Shown: positions 1-8,150, numbered from the stretch's first letter. The stretch is 64,000 bases of DNA from Micrococcaceae bacterium RIT 802 (GCA_016892645.1 JAFEMX010000009.1:1-64000); one strand, 5' to 3'. The notes: generated by a model from the letters alone, not told the origin. Program-made: numbers and translations.

Positions 1-323
1 GGATGGGGGATTGCCGTCAGTTCTACGCGGGTCCGCCGGTCGGCACCACGGCCGCTTCACTGCGGGTCGCCAGAGGACATGCGACGTCGTACTGGGCGTC
101 ACAGGGCGGGTTTCGACAGTCATCGACGCGTCATATGCCGACATGTGACGCCCTGCATGTCGCCGGACGACGCCGCGCGTCGGGGCCATCGACGCCGCCC
201 CACGACGGTGCCAGCATGGTCGGCATGCCGGCAGGGGGCTGGCACAGGGGCCGGTCCGCCCGGGCAGCGTCCCCTCGGAACCGGACCCGTCCCCGCCACC
301 ACCGACCACTCAAGGAGCACCCC
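1..323. other. Gene-free left edge with a palindrome
   Basis: No convincing coding sequence is seen before the monooxygenase start at 324. Open frames run through this stretch, but they lack a ribosome binding site and family-like protein sequence. It holds an imperfect palindrome at 128-151, reported separately. The rest looks like upstream regulatory DNA. Confidence 0.5.
128..151. promoter_or_regulatory. Imperfect palindrome, possible operator upstream of the monooxygenase
   Basis: The arms GCGTCATATG (128-137) and CATGTGACGC (142-151) are inverted repeats matching at 9 of 10 positions around the 4-base spacer ccga. It lies about 170 bases before the monooxygenase start. Size and symmetry fit a dimeric repressor such as TetR or MarR. 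No regulator gene is adjacent in the window, so the binder is unknown. Confidence 0.35.
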
Positions 324-1718
324 ATGGGCAAGCCACTGCACTTCAACGCGTTCGTCATGAACACGACCAGCCACATCCACCACGGGCAGTGGCGCCGTCC
401 CGACGCCGGGCAGACCCGGTTCAACGACGTCGACACCTGGATCGAGCTGGCACGGCTGCTCGAGGACGCGAAATTCGATGCCATGTTCTTCGCCGACGTC
501 TCGGGCCTGTACGGGGACTCGGACGCCGACTACGACGTCTATGTGGAGCAGGGGCTGCAGATCCCCTCCAACGACCCGACCGTCCTGCTCGGCGCGCTCG
601 CCGTCAGCACGCAGCACATCGGACTGGCCACCACGTCCAACGTGGTGCAGAACCACCCGTTCAACTTCGCCCGGCAGATCTCCACCCTCGACCACATCTC
701 CAAGGGCCGGATCGCCTGGAACGTCGTCACCGGGATGCAGGACAACGGCGCCCGGAACTTCGGGCTGCCCCAGTTGACCGACCACGCGGAGCGCTACGCC
801 TGGGCCGACGAGTACGTGGACGTCGCCTACAAGTTGTGGGAAGGCTCGTGGGACGAAGGCGCAGTGCTCGCCGACCGGGACGGCAGCCGGCATGCCGATC
901 CGGCCCGGGTGCACAAGATCCACCACGAGGGCCCGCGCTACCGCGTCGAGGGACCGCACCTGCCCGCGCCGTCGCCGCAGCGCACCCCGGTCCTGTTCCA
1001 GGCCGGCAGCTCGGCCTCGGGGCGGGCCTTCGCCGCCCGCAACGCCGAGGCGGTCTTCATCATCGCCCCCAGCCCCGAGGTCGCCCGGCTGATCGTCGAG
1101 GACACCCGCCGCCAGGCCGTCGAATTCGGCCGCCGGCCGGAGGACATCAAGTTCTTCGCCGGGCTCTCCTTCGTCATCGGCGCCACGGAGGAGGATGCGC
1201 TGGCCAAGTCGGCCGAGTACGACGAGTACGTGTCCATCGACGGCTACCTCGCCCACATGGCCATCGTCGACAAGACCGGTCGCGTCTACCCTCCGAAGAC
1301 GCCGCTGTCCCAGGTGGACACGAACACCGCGAAGGGCTTCACCGAATGGGTGTCCAAGCACATCACCGACCGCGAGCCCCTCGTGGAGGACCTGGCCTGG
1401 CTGCAGGCCCGCAACTCCCGCATCGTGGGTACTCCGGAGCAGATCGCCGACCGGCTGCAGGAATGGCAGGACGCGGGAGTCGACGGGATCAACGTCATCA
1501 ACTGGGTGATCCCCGGTTCATTCGCCGAGTTCGCCGACCAGGTCCTGCCGGTGCTGCGCGAGCGCGGCCTGGCGCAGAGCGAGTACGCCCCCGGCACGCT
1601 GCGGGCCAAGCTCTTCGGTGCCGACCGGCTCAACGATCGGCACCCGGCCGCCGCCTACCGCGGCGCCTTCGCCAGCGCCGATCCGGCCCGGGCGGATGCC
1701 ACGGTCGCGGCCACGTAG
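324..1718 (+). CDS. NtaA/SnaA/DszA-family FMN-dependent monooxygenase
   Basis: A 464-residue protein of the bacterial luciferase-like superfamily, group NtaA/SnaA/DszA/DmoA. These enzymes use reduced FMN from a separate reductase to oxidise sulfur compounds, chelators or similar small molecules. Family signs are the N-terminal FNAFVMNT, FFADVSGLYG near residue 56, the SNVVQNHPFNFARQ block near residue 105, the GRIAWNVVTG stretch and the C-terminal GTPEQIADRLQEW segment. The ATG at 324 is preceded by AAGGAG at 312-317, which rules out the longer open frame. The length is normal for the family. The substrate cannot be read from sequence, and no flavin reductase lies nearby. Confidence 0.85.
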   Translation: MGKPLHFNAFVMNTTSHIHHGQWRRPDAGQTRFNDVDTWIELARLLEDAKFDAMFFADVSGLYGDSDADYDVYVEQGLQIPSNDPTVLLGALAVSTQHIGLATTSNVVQNHPFNFARQISTLDHISKGRIAWNVVTGMQDNGARNFGLPQLTDHAERYAWADEYVDVAYKLWEGSWDEGAVLADRDGSRHADPARVHKIHHEGPRYRVEGPHLPAPSPQRTPVLFQAGSSASGRAFAARNAEAVFIIAPSPEVARLIVEDTRRQAVEFGRRPEDIKFFAGLSFVIGATEEDALAKSAEYDEYVSIDGYLAHMAIVDKTGRVYPPKTPLSQVDTNTAKGFTEWVSKHITDREPLVEDLAWLQARNSRIVGTPEQIADRLQEWQDAGVDGINVINWVIPGSFAEFADQVLPVLRERGLAQSEYAPGTLRAKLFGADRLNDRHPAAAYRGAFASADPARADATVAAT

Positions 1719-2186
1719 ACTGCCGACTACATCCCTGCAACGATACGTTCCGTCGGCCAGCCGCTGCCCCAGCGCCTCGAGCCCGCCCCGGATCATGGCG
1801 CCATAGCCGTCGTCGTGCAGGCTGTCCGCGCTGGAGCGGCCGCGTTCCAGATGGAGCCGGGCCAGGTCGACGTCGCCGCGGCGGTGGTAGCCGTCCGCCA
1901 GGTTGAGCTCCAGGGAGGGGACGAAGCCGTCGGCCGAGGCGACTCCCAGGCGCCCGAGGTCCCCGTCCTGCACGAACCCGTGTTCGGACAGGGCCCGTTC
2001 GTCCCAAGCGATCTCCGCGTCGAAGTTGGTTTCGGTATCGGCCAAATAGTGGGCCAGCACGCACCGCTGGGCATGGTCGTCGCCTGTCGTGGTTGCCCAG
2101 CAGTCCAGCAGCAGCGTGCGCCCCGCGGCCCGCTCCGGTCCCTGGGCCACGCCGATGGCCTCGATGATGCGTGTCCATTCGGGCAT
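1518..2186 (-). CDS. TPR-like conserved hypothetical protein with an overrunning C-terminus
   Basis: The frame starts at ATG 2186 (MPEWTRIIEAIG) and encodes helical, TPR-like sequence: HAQRCVLAHYLAD near residue 40, SLELNLADGYHRRGDVDLARLHLERG at 91-116 in two helices, and DDGYGAMIRGGLEALGQRLADG at 125-146. This resembles small actinobacterial tetratricopeptide proteins of about 145-150 residues. After about residue 146 (around base 1749) the sequence turns into arginine/glycine-rich text. It then overlaps the 3' end of the convergent monooxygenase by 201 bases. I infer that the ancestral stop near 1740 has been lost or shifted. No biochemical function can be assigned. Confidence 0.6.
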   Translation of the reverse strand: MPEWTRIIEAIGVAQGPERAAGRTLLLDCWATTTGDDHAQRCVLAHYLADTETNFDAEIAWDERALSEHGFVQDGDLGRLGVASADGFVPSLELNLADGYHRRGDVDLARLHLERGRSSADSLHDDGYGAMIRGGLEALGQRLADGTYRCRDVVGSLRGRDRGIRPGRIGAGEGAAVGGGRVPIVEPVGTEELGPQRAGGVLALRQAALAQHRQDLVGELGE

Positions 2187-2225
2187 GGTGGCCTGCCGTT
2201 CGAATGACTGGTGGCATCGAGCCTA

Positions 2226-2241
2226 TGTCGGCGCTCCGACA
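2226..2241. promoter_or_regulatory. Inverted repeat between divergent genes
   Basis: TGTCGG and CCGACA form perfect 6-base arms around cgct, between the minus-strand TPR-like gene and the plus-strand thioesterase gene. The position suits an operator or a short RNA hairpin. No binder can be named. Confidence 0.3.
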
Positions 2242-2369
2242 ACATGGCACCTACGGTGGCGGCGGCCCGGGGCCCTGTCCTGTCGGCGGCGCAGACCATA
2301 GGCTGTGAAGCGCAACCACAGCCGTGCCTCCGGGTGGAGGCACCGGCGTCGTGCAGGGAAGGACAGGGC

Positions 2370-2810
2370 ATGGAGGAGCAGGGGGACATCACGTTCCACA
2401 CCCGCAAGTGGGTCCGGCCGGAGGACCTGAACGCCAACGGCACGTTGTTCGGCGGCAGCCTGCTGCGGTGGATCGACGAGGAGGCGGCGATCTACGCGAT
2501 CGTGCAGCTGGGCAACGGCAATGCGGTGACGAAGTACATGTCGGAGATCAACTTCGTCAGTTCCGCGCAGCAGGGTGACCTGATCGAGATGGGGCTCACC
2601 GCCACGCGGTTTGGGCGGACGTCGCTGACCATGCGCGCCGAGGTGCGCAACATGTTCACCCGCAGCTCGATCCTGACCATCGACCGCATCGTGTTCGTGA
2701 ACCTCGACGACGACGGCAAGCCGCTGGAACATGGCTACACCGAGATCACCTACGACCGGGACCGGGTGCCCCGCCAGCACCTGAACCCCGACGCGGTGCA
2801 TGGGGAGTAG
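2370..2810 (+). CDS. YciA-type acyl-CoA thioesterase (hotdog fold)
   Basis: A 146-residue single hotdog-domain protein expected to hydrolyse acyl-CoA thioesters in the cytoplasm. The acyl-CoA thioesterase signature NANGTLFGGSLLRWIDE occupies about residues 21-37, including the catalytic-type Asp in RWID. The LIEMGLTATRFGRTS block follows in the second half. The ATG at 2370 was chosen over an upstream in-frame start because the homology begins at once and a purine-rich AGGGAAGGACA precedes it. Its stop overlaps an in-frame ATG of the next gene, so the two are probably co-transcribed. The acyl chain specificity is unknown. Confidence 0.85.
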   Translation: MEEQGDITFHTRKWVRPEDLNANGTLFGGSLLRWIDEEAAIYAIVQLGNGNAVTKYMSEINFVSSAQQGDLIEMGLTATRFGRTSLTMRAEVRNMFTRSSILTIDRIVFVNLDDDGKPLEHGYTEITYDRDRVPRQHLNPDAVHGE

Positions 2811-2814
2811 CGCC

Positions 2815-3138
2815 ATGGCCTCCCCACCCGGATCCGGCCCGGACGACGACGGCTCCCTGCTGGGCACGGGAAGCGTGATCTACTGGCGCGGCCCGGCACC
2901 GTTCTACTATCTGCGCGTGCCGGACGATGTCGCCGCCTACATCCACGACGTCGCCTCCCAGGTGACCTACGGCTGGGGCGTGATCCCGGTGACCGCCACC
3001 GTCGGCGGGACCTCCTTCACCACCTCCCTGTTCCCGAAGGACGGCGGCTATCTGGTGCCGCTCAAGGACGCCGTGCGCCGGGCCGAGGGGATCGAACTCG
3101 ACGACGAGATCACCGTGGAGCTGGAACTGGGCCGGTAG
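2815..3138 (+). CDS. DUF1905 domain protein
   Basis: A 107-residue protein whose core from about residue 20 (SVIYWRGPAPFYYLRVP) to the end (IELDDEITVELEL) matches the DUF1905 fold, a small beta-barrel common in actinobacteria. The segment TVGGTSFTTSLFPKDGGYLVPLK is typical. An alternative ATG at 2800 overlaps the thioesterase stop and would add five residues. Either start implies translational coupling to the upstream gene. The molecular function of the family is not known to me. Confidence 0.75.
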   Translation: MASPPGSGPDDDGSLLGTGSVIYWRGPAPFYYLRVPDDVAAYIHDVASQVTYGWGVIPVTATVGGTSFTTSLFPKDGGYLVPLKDAVRRAEGIELDDEITVELELGR

Positions 3139-3162
3139 GCGTCGATGCGGTCCGGACACGAA

Positions 3163-3194
3163 ACGGTCCATGGGCAACCAAGCCCATGGACCGT
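3163..3194. terminator. Bidirectional hairpin terminator
   Basis: Perfect 13-base arms (3163-3175 and 3182-3194, core ACGGTCCATGGGC) enclose a 6-base loop between the convergent DUF1905 and dps genes. A second 8-base hairpin (3198-3205 with 3220-3227) follows. No long T-run is present, as is usual in high-GC actinobacteria. Confidence 0.7.
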
Positions 3195-3237
3195 CGTCGT
3201 GCTCCTACCCCCATATGCGGGAGCACGGATGTGGCGC

Positions 3238-3819
3238 CTACTTCTTCTTGGACGTGCCCTTCTTCGTCGAGGCGGCAGCCGCCTTCTCGGTTTGGGCGGA
3301 GGCGTCATCCAGGGAGCCCTGGCTGTTCTCCAGGTGTGAGCGCATGAACCACTGGAAGAGCTCGAGTTCGGCGATCTGGCCGATCAGCAGGTCCTCGGTG
3401 ACCGGGTCGAGGTCCTCGACGGCGGAGCGGGCGTCGCGGTGGCTGGCGACGACGCCGTTGTAGACCTGGTCCAGGGCGGCCAGGTGCTCTGCCGTCCCGG
3501 CGCGCTGGATGTCGTAGTCGTCCCACGGACGGGCCTGCACCATCGCCCCGGCCAGGCCGTTGGGGGAGACCCCGAGGGTCGCCATGCGCTCGGCGATGGC
3601 ATCGATCATGGCGCGGACCTTCTCGATCTGCGGGTCGAGCATCTCGTGGACGCCGATGAAGTCGCGGCCGACCACGTTCCAGTGCGCGTGCTTGAGGGTG
3701 AGCTGGAGGTCGTTCAGGGCGTGCAGGCGCATCTGCAGCGCGTCGCCGACCTGATGGCCGTCCTCGAGGCTCAACCCGGGGACGGTGTATCCGGCGTGGG
3801 TGGTGTTCTTGGTTGCCAA
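3238..3819 (-). CDS. dps: Dps family ferroxidase and DNA-protection protein
   Basis: A 193-residue ferritin-like protein that should form dodecamers, oxidise and store iron and bind DNA under stress. The Dps ferroxidase segment HAHWNVVGRDFIGVHEMLD lies near residues 40-58, followed by the long helix carrying D and E residues (QIEKVRAMIDAIAERMATLG). The C-terminus is a lysine-rich tail (TKKGTSKKK), which in Dps proteins often binds DNA. The start is TTG at 3819, supported by AAGGAG at 3828-3833 eight bases upstream; no ATG fits. It sits just downstream of the PfpI-like gene on the same strand, which suggests a stress operon. Confidence 0.88.
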   Translation of the reverse strand: MATKNTTHAGYTVPGLSLEDGHQVGDALQMRLHALNDLQLTLKHAHWNVVGRDFIGVHEMLDPQIEKVRAMIDAIAERMATLGVSPNGLAGAMVQARPWDDYDIQRAGTAEHLAALDQVYNGVVASHRDARSAVEDLDPVTEDLLIGQIAELELFQWFMRSHLENSQGSLDDASAQTEKAAAASTKKGTSKKK

Positions 3820-3860
3820 GGTAATTGCTCCTTCTGTCGATGGTGTGGGGTGGCCGGGGC

Positions 3861-4415
3861 CTAGGCGGAGAGCTCGTCCTCGATGGCGCCGATGAACGGG
3901 TCCAGGTCGCCGGGGTTGCGCGAGGTGATCAGCGTGTAGCCCTCGGCCGTGCAGCGGAAGACCTCCACGTCCTTCCAGGTCCCGCCGGCGTTCTCGACGT
4001 CGGTCTTGACCGAGGTGTAGGAGGTCAGCGTCTTGCCCTTGAGCAGTCCTGTTTCCACCAGCAGCCACGGGCCGTGGCAGATCGAGGCGATCGGCCGGCC
4101 GGAGGAAGCAAAGGACTGGGCGATGCGCTGCGCATCGGTGTCCAGGCGCAGGTTGTCGGCGTTCAGGGTGCCGCCGGGAACCAGCAGCAGGTCGAAGTCG
4201 GCCTCGTTGACGTCCGCGAGTGCGGAGTCGACCGGGATCTTCTCGCCGAGATCCCAGTCGCCGACCAGTGTCTGGACATCTCCGGTTTCGGGGGCCGTGA
4301 CCGTGACCTGGGCGCCCGCTCCGCGGAGGCGGTCCACGGGGACCTTCAGTTCGTCCTGTTCGACGCCGCGGTTCGTGACGAGCGCGAGGACCTTCTTGCC
4401 GGCTAGATCTGCCAT
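3861..4415 (-). CDS. PfpI/DJ-1 superfamily protein (intracellular protease or glyoxalase-like)
   Basis: A 184-residue class I glutamine amidotransferase-like protein of the PfpI/YhbO group, associated with protease, chaperone or deglycase/glyoxalase activity. The nucleophile elbow is SICHGPWLL (Cys followed by His), with VLALVTNRGVEQDEL at the N-terminus. LLLVPGGTLNADNLR matches the loop carrying the partner acid region. ATG 4415 is preceded by AAGGAG about 10 bases upstream; longer frames to 4484 lack support. It is followed on the same strand by dps with a 41-base gap. The exact activity is not determinable from sequence. Confidence 0.8.
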   Translation of the reverse strand: MADLAGKKVLALVTNRGVEQDELKVPVDRLRGAGAQVTVTAPETGDVQTLVGDWDLGEKIPVDSALADVNEADFDLLLVPGGTLNADNLRLDTDAQRIAQSFASSGRPIASICHGPWLLVETGLLKGKTLTSYTSVKTDVENAGGTWKDVEVFRCTAEGYTLITSRNPGDLDPFIGAIEDELSA

Positions 4416-4547
4416 GATTCGTACTCCTTGCATTCGAGGGGAACCAACGCCTTCAACACTTCCACCCGCCCTCGTGGCTGGCAAGGGAGAACGCAGCGTT
4501 CGGCTGCTGGCGTACAGGCCGGTGGCGGCCTATCGGTGCCCGCCGAA

Positions 4548-5225
4548 CTATTCGCCCTCGGTCGCGGTTTCGTCGTGCGGGGTGCCCACCGGCTTGGACT
4601 CCGAGGAGCCGCGTTGGCGCAGGTAGATCGAGAGGGTGACCATGCTGCCGACGGCCAGCAGCTCGGATTGCCAGTTCTGCAGGGTGCGGTTCCAGAAATC
4701 GGCGGAGGTCACATATCCGAGCCAGGTCACGGTTTCCTGGCCGTGTTCGAGCTGGTCGCTGTTGTAGACCACCACCCCGGCGACGGATTGGGCCCACCAG
4801 GACAGCAGGAAGACGGTCCCCATCACGAGCAGCAGCGAATTCGAGAAGAGGACGCGACGCCATCCATCGACCTTCGCCCATGCCGGTGAGTTGTCTTTGG
4901 CGTACTGCCCGACCAGCTGTTCCTCGTCGGTTCCCACGCCGATGTCGCCGACCTTCTTGGATTCCGGTGAACCCCTTTGGACCAGCCAAACGGTGGCCAG
5001 GATGAACAAGAAGAACTGCAGGTATTCGGACTGCCAGTTCTCCGCTACGTCGACGACGAAGTCCGACGAGGTCACGAATTCGCCCCACCCGACGCCGAGC
5101 TGCCCGTGGGCGATCTGGTCGTCGTTGTAGGCGGCGAGGCCGGCGAACGATTGCCCGAGCAGGGTCAGCAGGAACAGCAGCCCGAAGACGATGCTCAGGC
5201 TTTGGTCGCGGATCTTCGATTTCAT
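4548..5225 (-). CDS. DUF6766 membrane protein with an internal duplication
   Basis: A 225-residue integral membrane protein made of two homologous halves. Each half has a hydrophobic helix, then GQSFAGLAAYNDDQ (near residue 24) or AQSVAGVVVYNSDQ, then a short loop with GYVTSADF-like sequence, an NWQSE motif, a second helix and an RGSxESK basic end. This gives four predicted transmembrane helices. I recognise it as the DUF6766 family; the function is unknown to me. A possible 27-residue membrane peptide ends 6 bases upstream. It lies in the same direction as the PfpI-like and dps genes, so a stress role is possible but unproven. Confidence 0.7.
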   Translation of the reverse strand: MKSKIRDQSLSIVFGLLFLLTLLGQSFAGLAAYNDDQIAHGQLGVGWGEFVTSSDFVVDVAENWQSEYLQFFLFILATVWLVQRGSPESKKVGDIGVGTDEEQLVGQYAKDNSPAWAKVDGWRRVLFSNSLLLVMGTVFLLSWWAQSVAGVVVYNSDQLEHGQETVTWLGYVTSADFWNRTLQNWQSELLAVGSMVTLSIYLRQRGSSESKPVGTPHDETATEGE

Positions 5226-5231
5226 GTCCGC

Positions 5232-5315
5232 CTACCGTCCCGAAAAGCCGATGACCAGCATGTAGGCGAGGCCTATCACCAGTAGTGAGAGCGTGGAAAT
5301 GAACACTGTGCGCAT
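5232..5315 (-). CDS. Possible 27-residue single-pass membrane peptide
   Basis: On the minus strand, ATG 5315 to TAG 5232 encodes 27 residues: MRTVF, then a hydrophobic stretch (ISTLSLLVIGLAYMLVIGF), then SGR. This looks like a single transmembrane helix with basic ends. It stops 6 bases before the ATG of the DUF6766 gene, as a coupled leader gene would. The ribosome binding site is weak (no clear AGGAG), so the case rests on hydrophobicity and position only. Confidence 0.4.
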   Translation of the reverse strand: MRTVFISTLSLLVIGLAYMLVIGFSGR

Positions 5316-5360
5316 GGGGTGACCATATACCGCAGTGAGGGGAGCCGCACTGCCCGCCGA

Positions 5361-6413
5361 TCAGAACTTCACCAGCACTTTTCCCGACAGCGCGGGATCT
5401 GCAGCGACCCCGAAGGCCTCGAGGGCATCAGCGGCCTCGTACTCGTGGGTCACCAAGGACCGGACGTCCAGGCTGCCATCGGCCATGGCCGCGAGCACGT
5501 CATCCAGCTCTTCGTTGAAGCGGAAGGATCCGACCAGTTCCAGTTCCCGGGTGATTGCCGTGGCCATGAGTGCCGGTTGCTCGCCCGAGGGCTGTAGGCC
5601 GACCATGACCACGCGGCCGCCCCGTGCCGCCCCGCGAATGGCAGAGCCAAGTCCCCGGGGATGGCCGGACGATTCGACGACGATGTCAGCCTCGACGGCT
5701 GCGATGGCTTCGGCATCGTTGGCGGACAGGATGCGGGTGGCCCCGAGCGATTGGGCACGCTCCAGCGGCGCCTCCAGCACGTCCACGGCCACGACATCGG
5801 CCGCCCCGGCGCGTTTAAGCACGGCAACCACAAGGCATCCGATGGGGCCGCAACCCACCACGAGGGCGCGCTTGCCGGCAGCACTGCCCGCGCGGCTGAC
5901 CCCGTGCCAGGCAACGGCGGCGGGTTCGGCGAGCGCGGCCTCACGTAGCGATAGGCCGGACGGCAGTTCCCGGAGCATCCGCGTCGGCAGGTTCACCCGC
6001 GATGCGAAGGCGCCCTGGGTGTGGGGGAGGTGCGCGGCGCTGCCGAGATAGGTTCCGCCGGGGGAGAGGTTCGGTCGTTCCGCCGGGTAGCGTCCGGCTT
6101 CATGTCCCGGGGTGGCCGGATGCACGGCCACCTCTCTTCCCGCAGCGGGTCCCGACCCGTCCGCGGCCTGCACGGCGACGGTTCCAACGACCTCGTGCCC
6201 GAGCACCAGCGGCTCGCGGAGCATGGATTCACCGGCCGCGCCGTGTGTCCAATAGTGAAGGTCGGAACCGCAGATGCCGCCGAAGGCTACATCGATGACC
6301 GCCTCGTCGGGGCGCGGCAACCCCAGCTCGCGGGTCTCGACCCGCAGGTCGCCGGCTCCGTGCACCACGATGGCGGTCGTCGTGCCGTTGGCTGCTCCGC
6401 GTTCAGACGACAA
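5361..6413 (-). CDS. Zinc-dependent L-idonate 5-dehydrogenase-like alcohol dehydrogenase
   Basis: A 350-residue medium-chain dehydrogenase, closest by eye to L-idonate 5-dehydrogenase (idonate to 5-ketogluconate). The catalytic zinc region is GGICGSDLHYW with the following GHEVVG. The Rossmann motif is VVGCGPIGCLVV in the second half. The segment PATPGHEAGRYPAERPNLSPGG lacks the usual four-cysteine structural zinc lobe, as in idonate dehydrogenases. The start is TTG at 6413, overlapping the upstream SDR by 11 bases, with GGAGG eight bases before it. It forms an operon with the SDR and a hydroxyacid dehydrogenase. Sorbitol or xylitol dehydrogenase activity is an alternative. Confidence 0.75.
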   Translation of the reverse strand: MSSERGAANGTTTAIVVHGAGDLRVETRELGLPRPDEAVIDVAFGGICGSDLHYWTHGAAGESMLREPLVLGHEVVGTVAVQAADGSGPAAGREVAVHPATPGHEAGRYPAERPNLSPGGTYLGSAAHLPHTQGAFASRVNLPTRMLRELPSGLSLREAALAEPAAVAWHGVSRAGSAAGKRALVVGCGPIGCLVVAVLKRAGAADVVAVDVLEAPLERAQSLGATRILSANDAEAIAAVEADIVVESSGHPRGLGSAIRGAARGGRVVMVGLQPSGEQPALMATAITRELELVGSFRFNEELDDVLAAMADGSLDVRSLVTHEYEAADALEAFGVAADPALSGKVLVKF

Positions 6414-7176
6414 CGCTCATGCCTCCATCGATGAATATGACCTGCCCATTGACGTAGTTGGACGCGTCGGACGCGAGCCAGACGGCCGGCCCGACCAGGT
6501 CTTCCGGTGTGCCCCAGCGGGCGGCGGGGGTCCGTCCGAGAATCCACGAGTTGAACGACGGGTCATCGACCAGGTTCTGCGTCATGTCCGTATGGATGTA
6601 GCCCGGCGCGATGCCGTTCACCTGCAGGCCGGCCGACGCCCATTCGGCGGTCATGGACCGGGTGAGATTGCGCAGGCCGCCCTTGGCGGCGGTGTAGGGG
6701 GCGATTGTTGGTCGCGCCAGGTCTGTCTGCACCGAACAGACGTTGATGATCTTGCCGGTGCGGCGAGGCAGCATGTGCCGCGCCGCTTCGCGCCCGACGA
6801 GGAAGGCGCTGGTGAGATTGGTCCGCAGCACGCGGTCCCAGTCCTCCACCTCCAGGTCGAGCAGGGGAACGCGGTGCTGGATGCCCGCATTGTTCACCAG
6901 GATGTCCAGCGGGCCGACGCGCCCCTCGATGTCGGAGATGCCGGCTGCGACGGCTTCGGCATCGGTGACGTCAAAAGATGCGGTGTGGATCTGCGCACCG
7001 GGCTGCGCGGCGGCGAGTTCTTCCCCAGCGGTCCGGAGCCGACCGGTCTCGCGGCCGTGCAGGACCGTGGTTGCCCCGGATGCGGCGAGGCCAGCGGCCA
7101 GGCTGCGTCCGATGCCACGGCTGGAACCGGTGACCAAGGCGATGCGGCCGGTGAGGTCGAAGAGGGATGATGTCAC
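6403..7176 (-). CDS. SDR, gluconate 5-dehydrogenase-like
   Basis: A 257-residue classical short-chain dehydrogenase/reductase. The cofactor motif TGSSRGIGRSLA is at about residues 17-28, with NNAG further on, a catalytic Ser in NVCSVQ and the YTAAK pair. It resembles gluconate 5-dehydrogenase (IdnO), which reduces 5-ketogluconate to gluconate and is the natural partner of the idonate dehydrogenase downstream. The start is GTG 7176 with AGGAG five bases away. The overlap with the downstream gene shows coupling. The exact sugar acid is inferred from the pairing. Confidence 0.75.
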   Translation of the reverse strand: MTSSLFDLTGRIALVTGSSRGIGRSLAAGLAASGATTVLHGRETGRLRTAGEELAAAQPGAQIHTASFDVTDAEAVAAGISDIEGRVGPLDILVNNAGIQHRVPLLDLEVEDWDRVLRTNLTSAFLVGREAARHMLPRRTGKIINVCSVQTDLARPTIAPYTAAKGGLRNLTRSMTAEWASAGLQVNGIAPGYIHTDMTQNLVDDPSFNSWILGRTPAARWGTPEDLVGPAVWLASDASNYVNGQVIFIDGGMSVVV

Positions 7177-7207
7177 GCTATCTCCTGTATTCGAGGGGTG
7201 GGGATGG

Positions 7208-8122
7208 TCATGAGGCGGGAGTGCTGAGCTCGCCCAGGAGACGATGGACGACTGACAGGTCGCTGGCACCGAAGCCGCGGGCCACCAGCTGTCGGTACAG
7301 CGTCGAGGCTGAGGTACTCACCGGCGTGGCGGTGCCCGTGGCCGCAGCTGCCTCCTCGACGAAACCGAGGTCCTTGGACATGAAGGCTGCAGGGCCGGCA
7401 GGGGCATAGTCACGGGAGAGGAAGCGTGGGCCCATCGTCTCCAGTACGTTGCTGCCGGCCAGGCCGCCGCCCAACACCTCGAGCAAGCTGGCGACGTCGA
7501 GGCCCGAACGCTCGGCGAGCAGGACGGCCTCGGCGATGGCTGCAGTCGTCACCCCGACAACGACTTGGTTGCAGGCCTTCGCCAATGAGCCGGAACCCAC
7601 CGGGCCCATGTGGCGGATCGTGGTGCCCATGGAGGAGAGCAGCGGGTGCAGCCTGTCGAAGTCGGCAGCCTCGGCTCCGACCATGATGGCCAGGGAACCG
7701 CTAATGGCGCCCCCGGTCCCACCGCTGACTGGTGCGTCCACCACCGTGGCGGCCCCTGCGAAGCGGCGCTCGATCCGGGAGGCGAACTCCTGGATGCCGG
7801 TCGGGGAGACGCTGGACATGACCACCAGGATCGTCCCCGGGGCGGGTGGCGTCGCGTCCCACGCTGCGAGCAACCCGTCGGCCCCGTTGATACATGCTTC
7901 GATATGCGGGAGATCGGGGAGCATGAAGATGAGGACGGGGCACCGGGATAACCCGGCAGTCGTGGTTGCCCGATCGGCGCCGAGCTCGCGGAGTCGATCG
8001 GCTGCGGCATCCGAGCGGTTCCAGACCACCAGGTCGTTTCCTGCAGCCAACATGTTTTCTGCCATGGCCGCGCCCATGAGCCCGAGGCCGACGAAGCCGA
8101 TGGGGCCGTTGCTGTCCGTCAT
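7208..8122 (-). CDS. 3-hydroxyisobutyrate dehydrogenase-family (beta-hydroxyacid) oxidoreductase
   Basis: A 304-residue NAD(P)-dependent beta-hydroxyacid dehydrogenase. Its N-terminal Rossmann motif is GFVGLGLMGAAMAENM (about residues 8-23). The substrate block DAPVSGGTGGA and the catalytic Lys context GSLAKACNQVVVG are both intact. Members act on 3-hydroxyisobutyrate, tartronate semialdehyde, 6-phosphogluconate or similar acids. The position at the head of the idonate/gluconate operon argues for a sugar-acid intermediate such as tartronate semialdehyde. GGAGGG precedes ATG 8122, and the gene is divergent from the D-2-hydroxyacid dehydrogenase. Confidence 0.75.
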   Translation of the reverse strand: MTDSNGPIGFVGLGLMGAAMAENMLAAGNDLVVWNRSDAAADRLRELGADRATTTAGLSRCPVLIFMLPDLPHIEACINGADGLLAAWDATPPAPGTILVVMSSVSPTGIQEFASRIERRFAGAATVVDAPVSGGTGGAISGSLAIMVGAEAADFDRLHPLLSSMGTTIRHMGPVGSGSLAKACNQVVVGVTTAAIAEAVLLAERSGLDVASLLEVLGGGLAGSNVLETMGPRFLSRDYAPAGPAAFMSKDLGFVEEAAAATGTATPVSTSASTLYRQLVARGFGASDLSVVHRLLGELSTPAS

Positions 8123-8150
8123 GTGCCCTCCGTGGTTCCCTCGCCTGATG

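Noticed and set aside
120-1361. A 413-residue minus-strand open frame over the monooxygenase
   Set aside because: Antisense shadow of a clear enzyme gene; no recognisable domain.
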